A stretch of 64,000 bases of DNA, from the NCBI RefSeq assembly GCF_040515995.1, contig NZ_CP159485.1, positions 124,001 through 188,000 on the forward strand, given 5' to 3'. This DNA comes from Proteinivorax hydrogeniformans. Lineage in GTDB: Bacteria > Bacillota > Proteinivoracia > Proteinivoracales > Proteinivoracaceae. The notes below the pieces were generated by a model. It made no database searches and had not been told where the DNA came from. It saw only the letters and a program-made list of their open reading frames with translations. Positions 63,913 to 64,000 of the stretch are shown in pieces. The position numbers were made by a program, and so were the translations under genes. Numbering within the stretch: position 1 is the stretch's first letter; every line of letters begins with the position of its first letter.

Positions 63913-64000
63913 ATGGAACAAATAATACAAATCGAAAAATTATATCACTACTACAACAAAGACTCAGAAGATAAAGTCACTGCATTAAATGGAGTGTCTC
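63913..64000 (+). CDS. ecfA1: ECF transporter ATP-binding protein EcfA (5' part)
   Basis: The first 29 codons only (MEQIIQIEKLYHYYNKDSEDKVTALNGVS), cut by the window end. The start is that of a CbiO/EcfA-type ATPase, which in Firmicutes follows rplQ as ecfA1-ecfA2-ecfT. Such a module energises S components such as RibU. GGGAGG precedes ATG. Confidence 0.85.
   Translation, partial: MEQIIQIEKLYHYYNKDSEDKVTALNGVS

Overview
The window reads as a chromosome segment of a low-GC Bacillota (Clostridia-type) bacterium. The main reason is the gene order: ctsR-mcsA-mcsB-clpC-radA-disA, then ispD-ispF-cysE-cysS-mrnC-thyX-rlmB-yacP-sigH, secE-nusG, rplKAJL-rpoBC, the str operon and the whole S10-spc-alpha ribosomal cluster. 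TTG/GTG starts with strong AGGAGG sites, a cysteine T-box, an FMN riboswitch, an L10 leader and a CtsR operator agree with this. An anaerobe related to Anaerobranca or Proteinivorax is only a guess. There is no CRISPR array, transposase, phage gene or plasmid gene.

Bases 1-8738 hold two rRNA operons. The first enters the window inside 23S and ends with 5S and tRNA-Asn at 1415. A short island follows: a GNAT acetyltransferase, then an FMN riboswitch and ribU. A roughly 300 bp palindrome-rich repeat and an 8-bp tandem repeat come next. The second operon has two promoters and carries 16S, 23S, 5S and tRNA-Asn. The two 23S copies differ by structured insertions in helix 98 and helix 68 that share a 21-nt arm.

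Bases 8939-14985 are the accessory part: an RlpA-like secreted protein, a lipoprotein of the putative glycoside hydrolase family, a polar amino-acid ABC transporter preceded by a long unassigned structured leader RNA with its own terminator, and an acetamidase/formamidase-family protein. Bases 15049-19559 are the CtsR heat-shock operon. Bases 19689-25140 hold radA-disA, pssA, a convergent Cys-rich gene, carD and a PIN/TRAM membrane protein. Bases 25152-31665 run from isoprenoid genes through a Cys T-box, cysE-cysS, mrnC, thyX, rlmB and yacP to sigH.

A cluster of four tRNAs (Tyr, Gly, Thr, Met) at 31752-32084 starts from a promoter whose transcript begins with the same small hairpin as both rRNA promoters. 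From 32304 to the end the DNA is almost entirely transcription and translation machinery: rpmG, secE, nusG, rplK, rplA, rplJ, rplL, rpoB, rpoC, an L7Ae-like gene, rpsL, rpsG, fusA, tuf, then rpsJ to rplQ including secY, adk, map and infA. The window closes inside an ECF-transporter ATPase gene that could energise RibU.

The signals least explained by known families are the orphan leader at 11390-11649, the shared start-site hairpin of stable-RNA promoters, the paired 23S intervening sequences, and the repeat element at 3052-3345.
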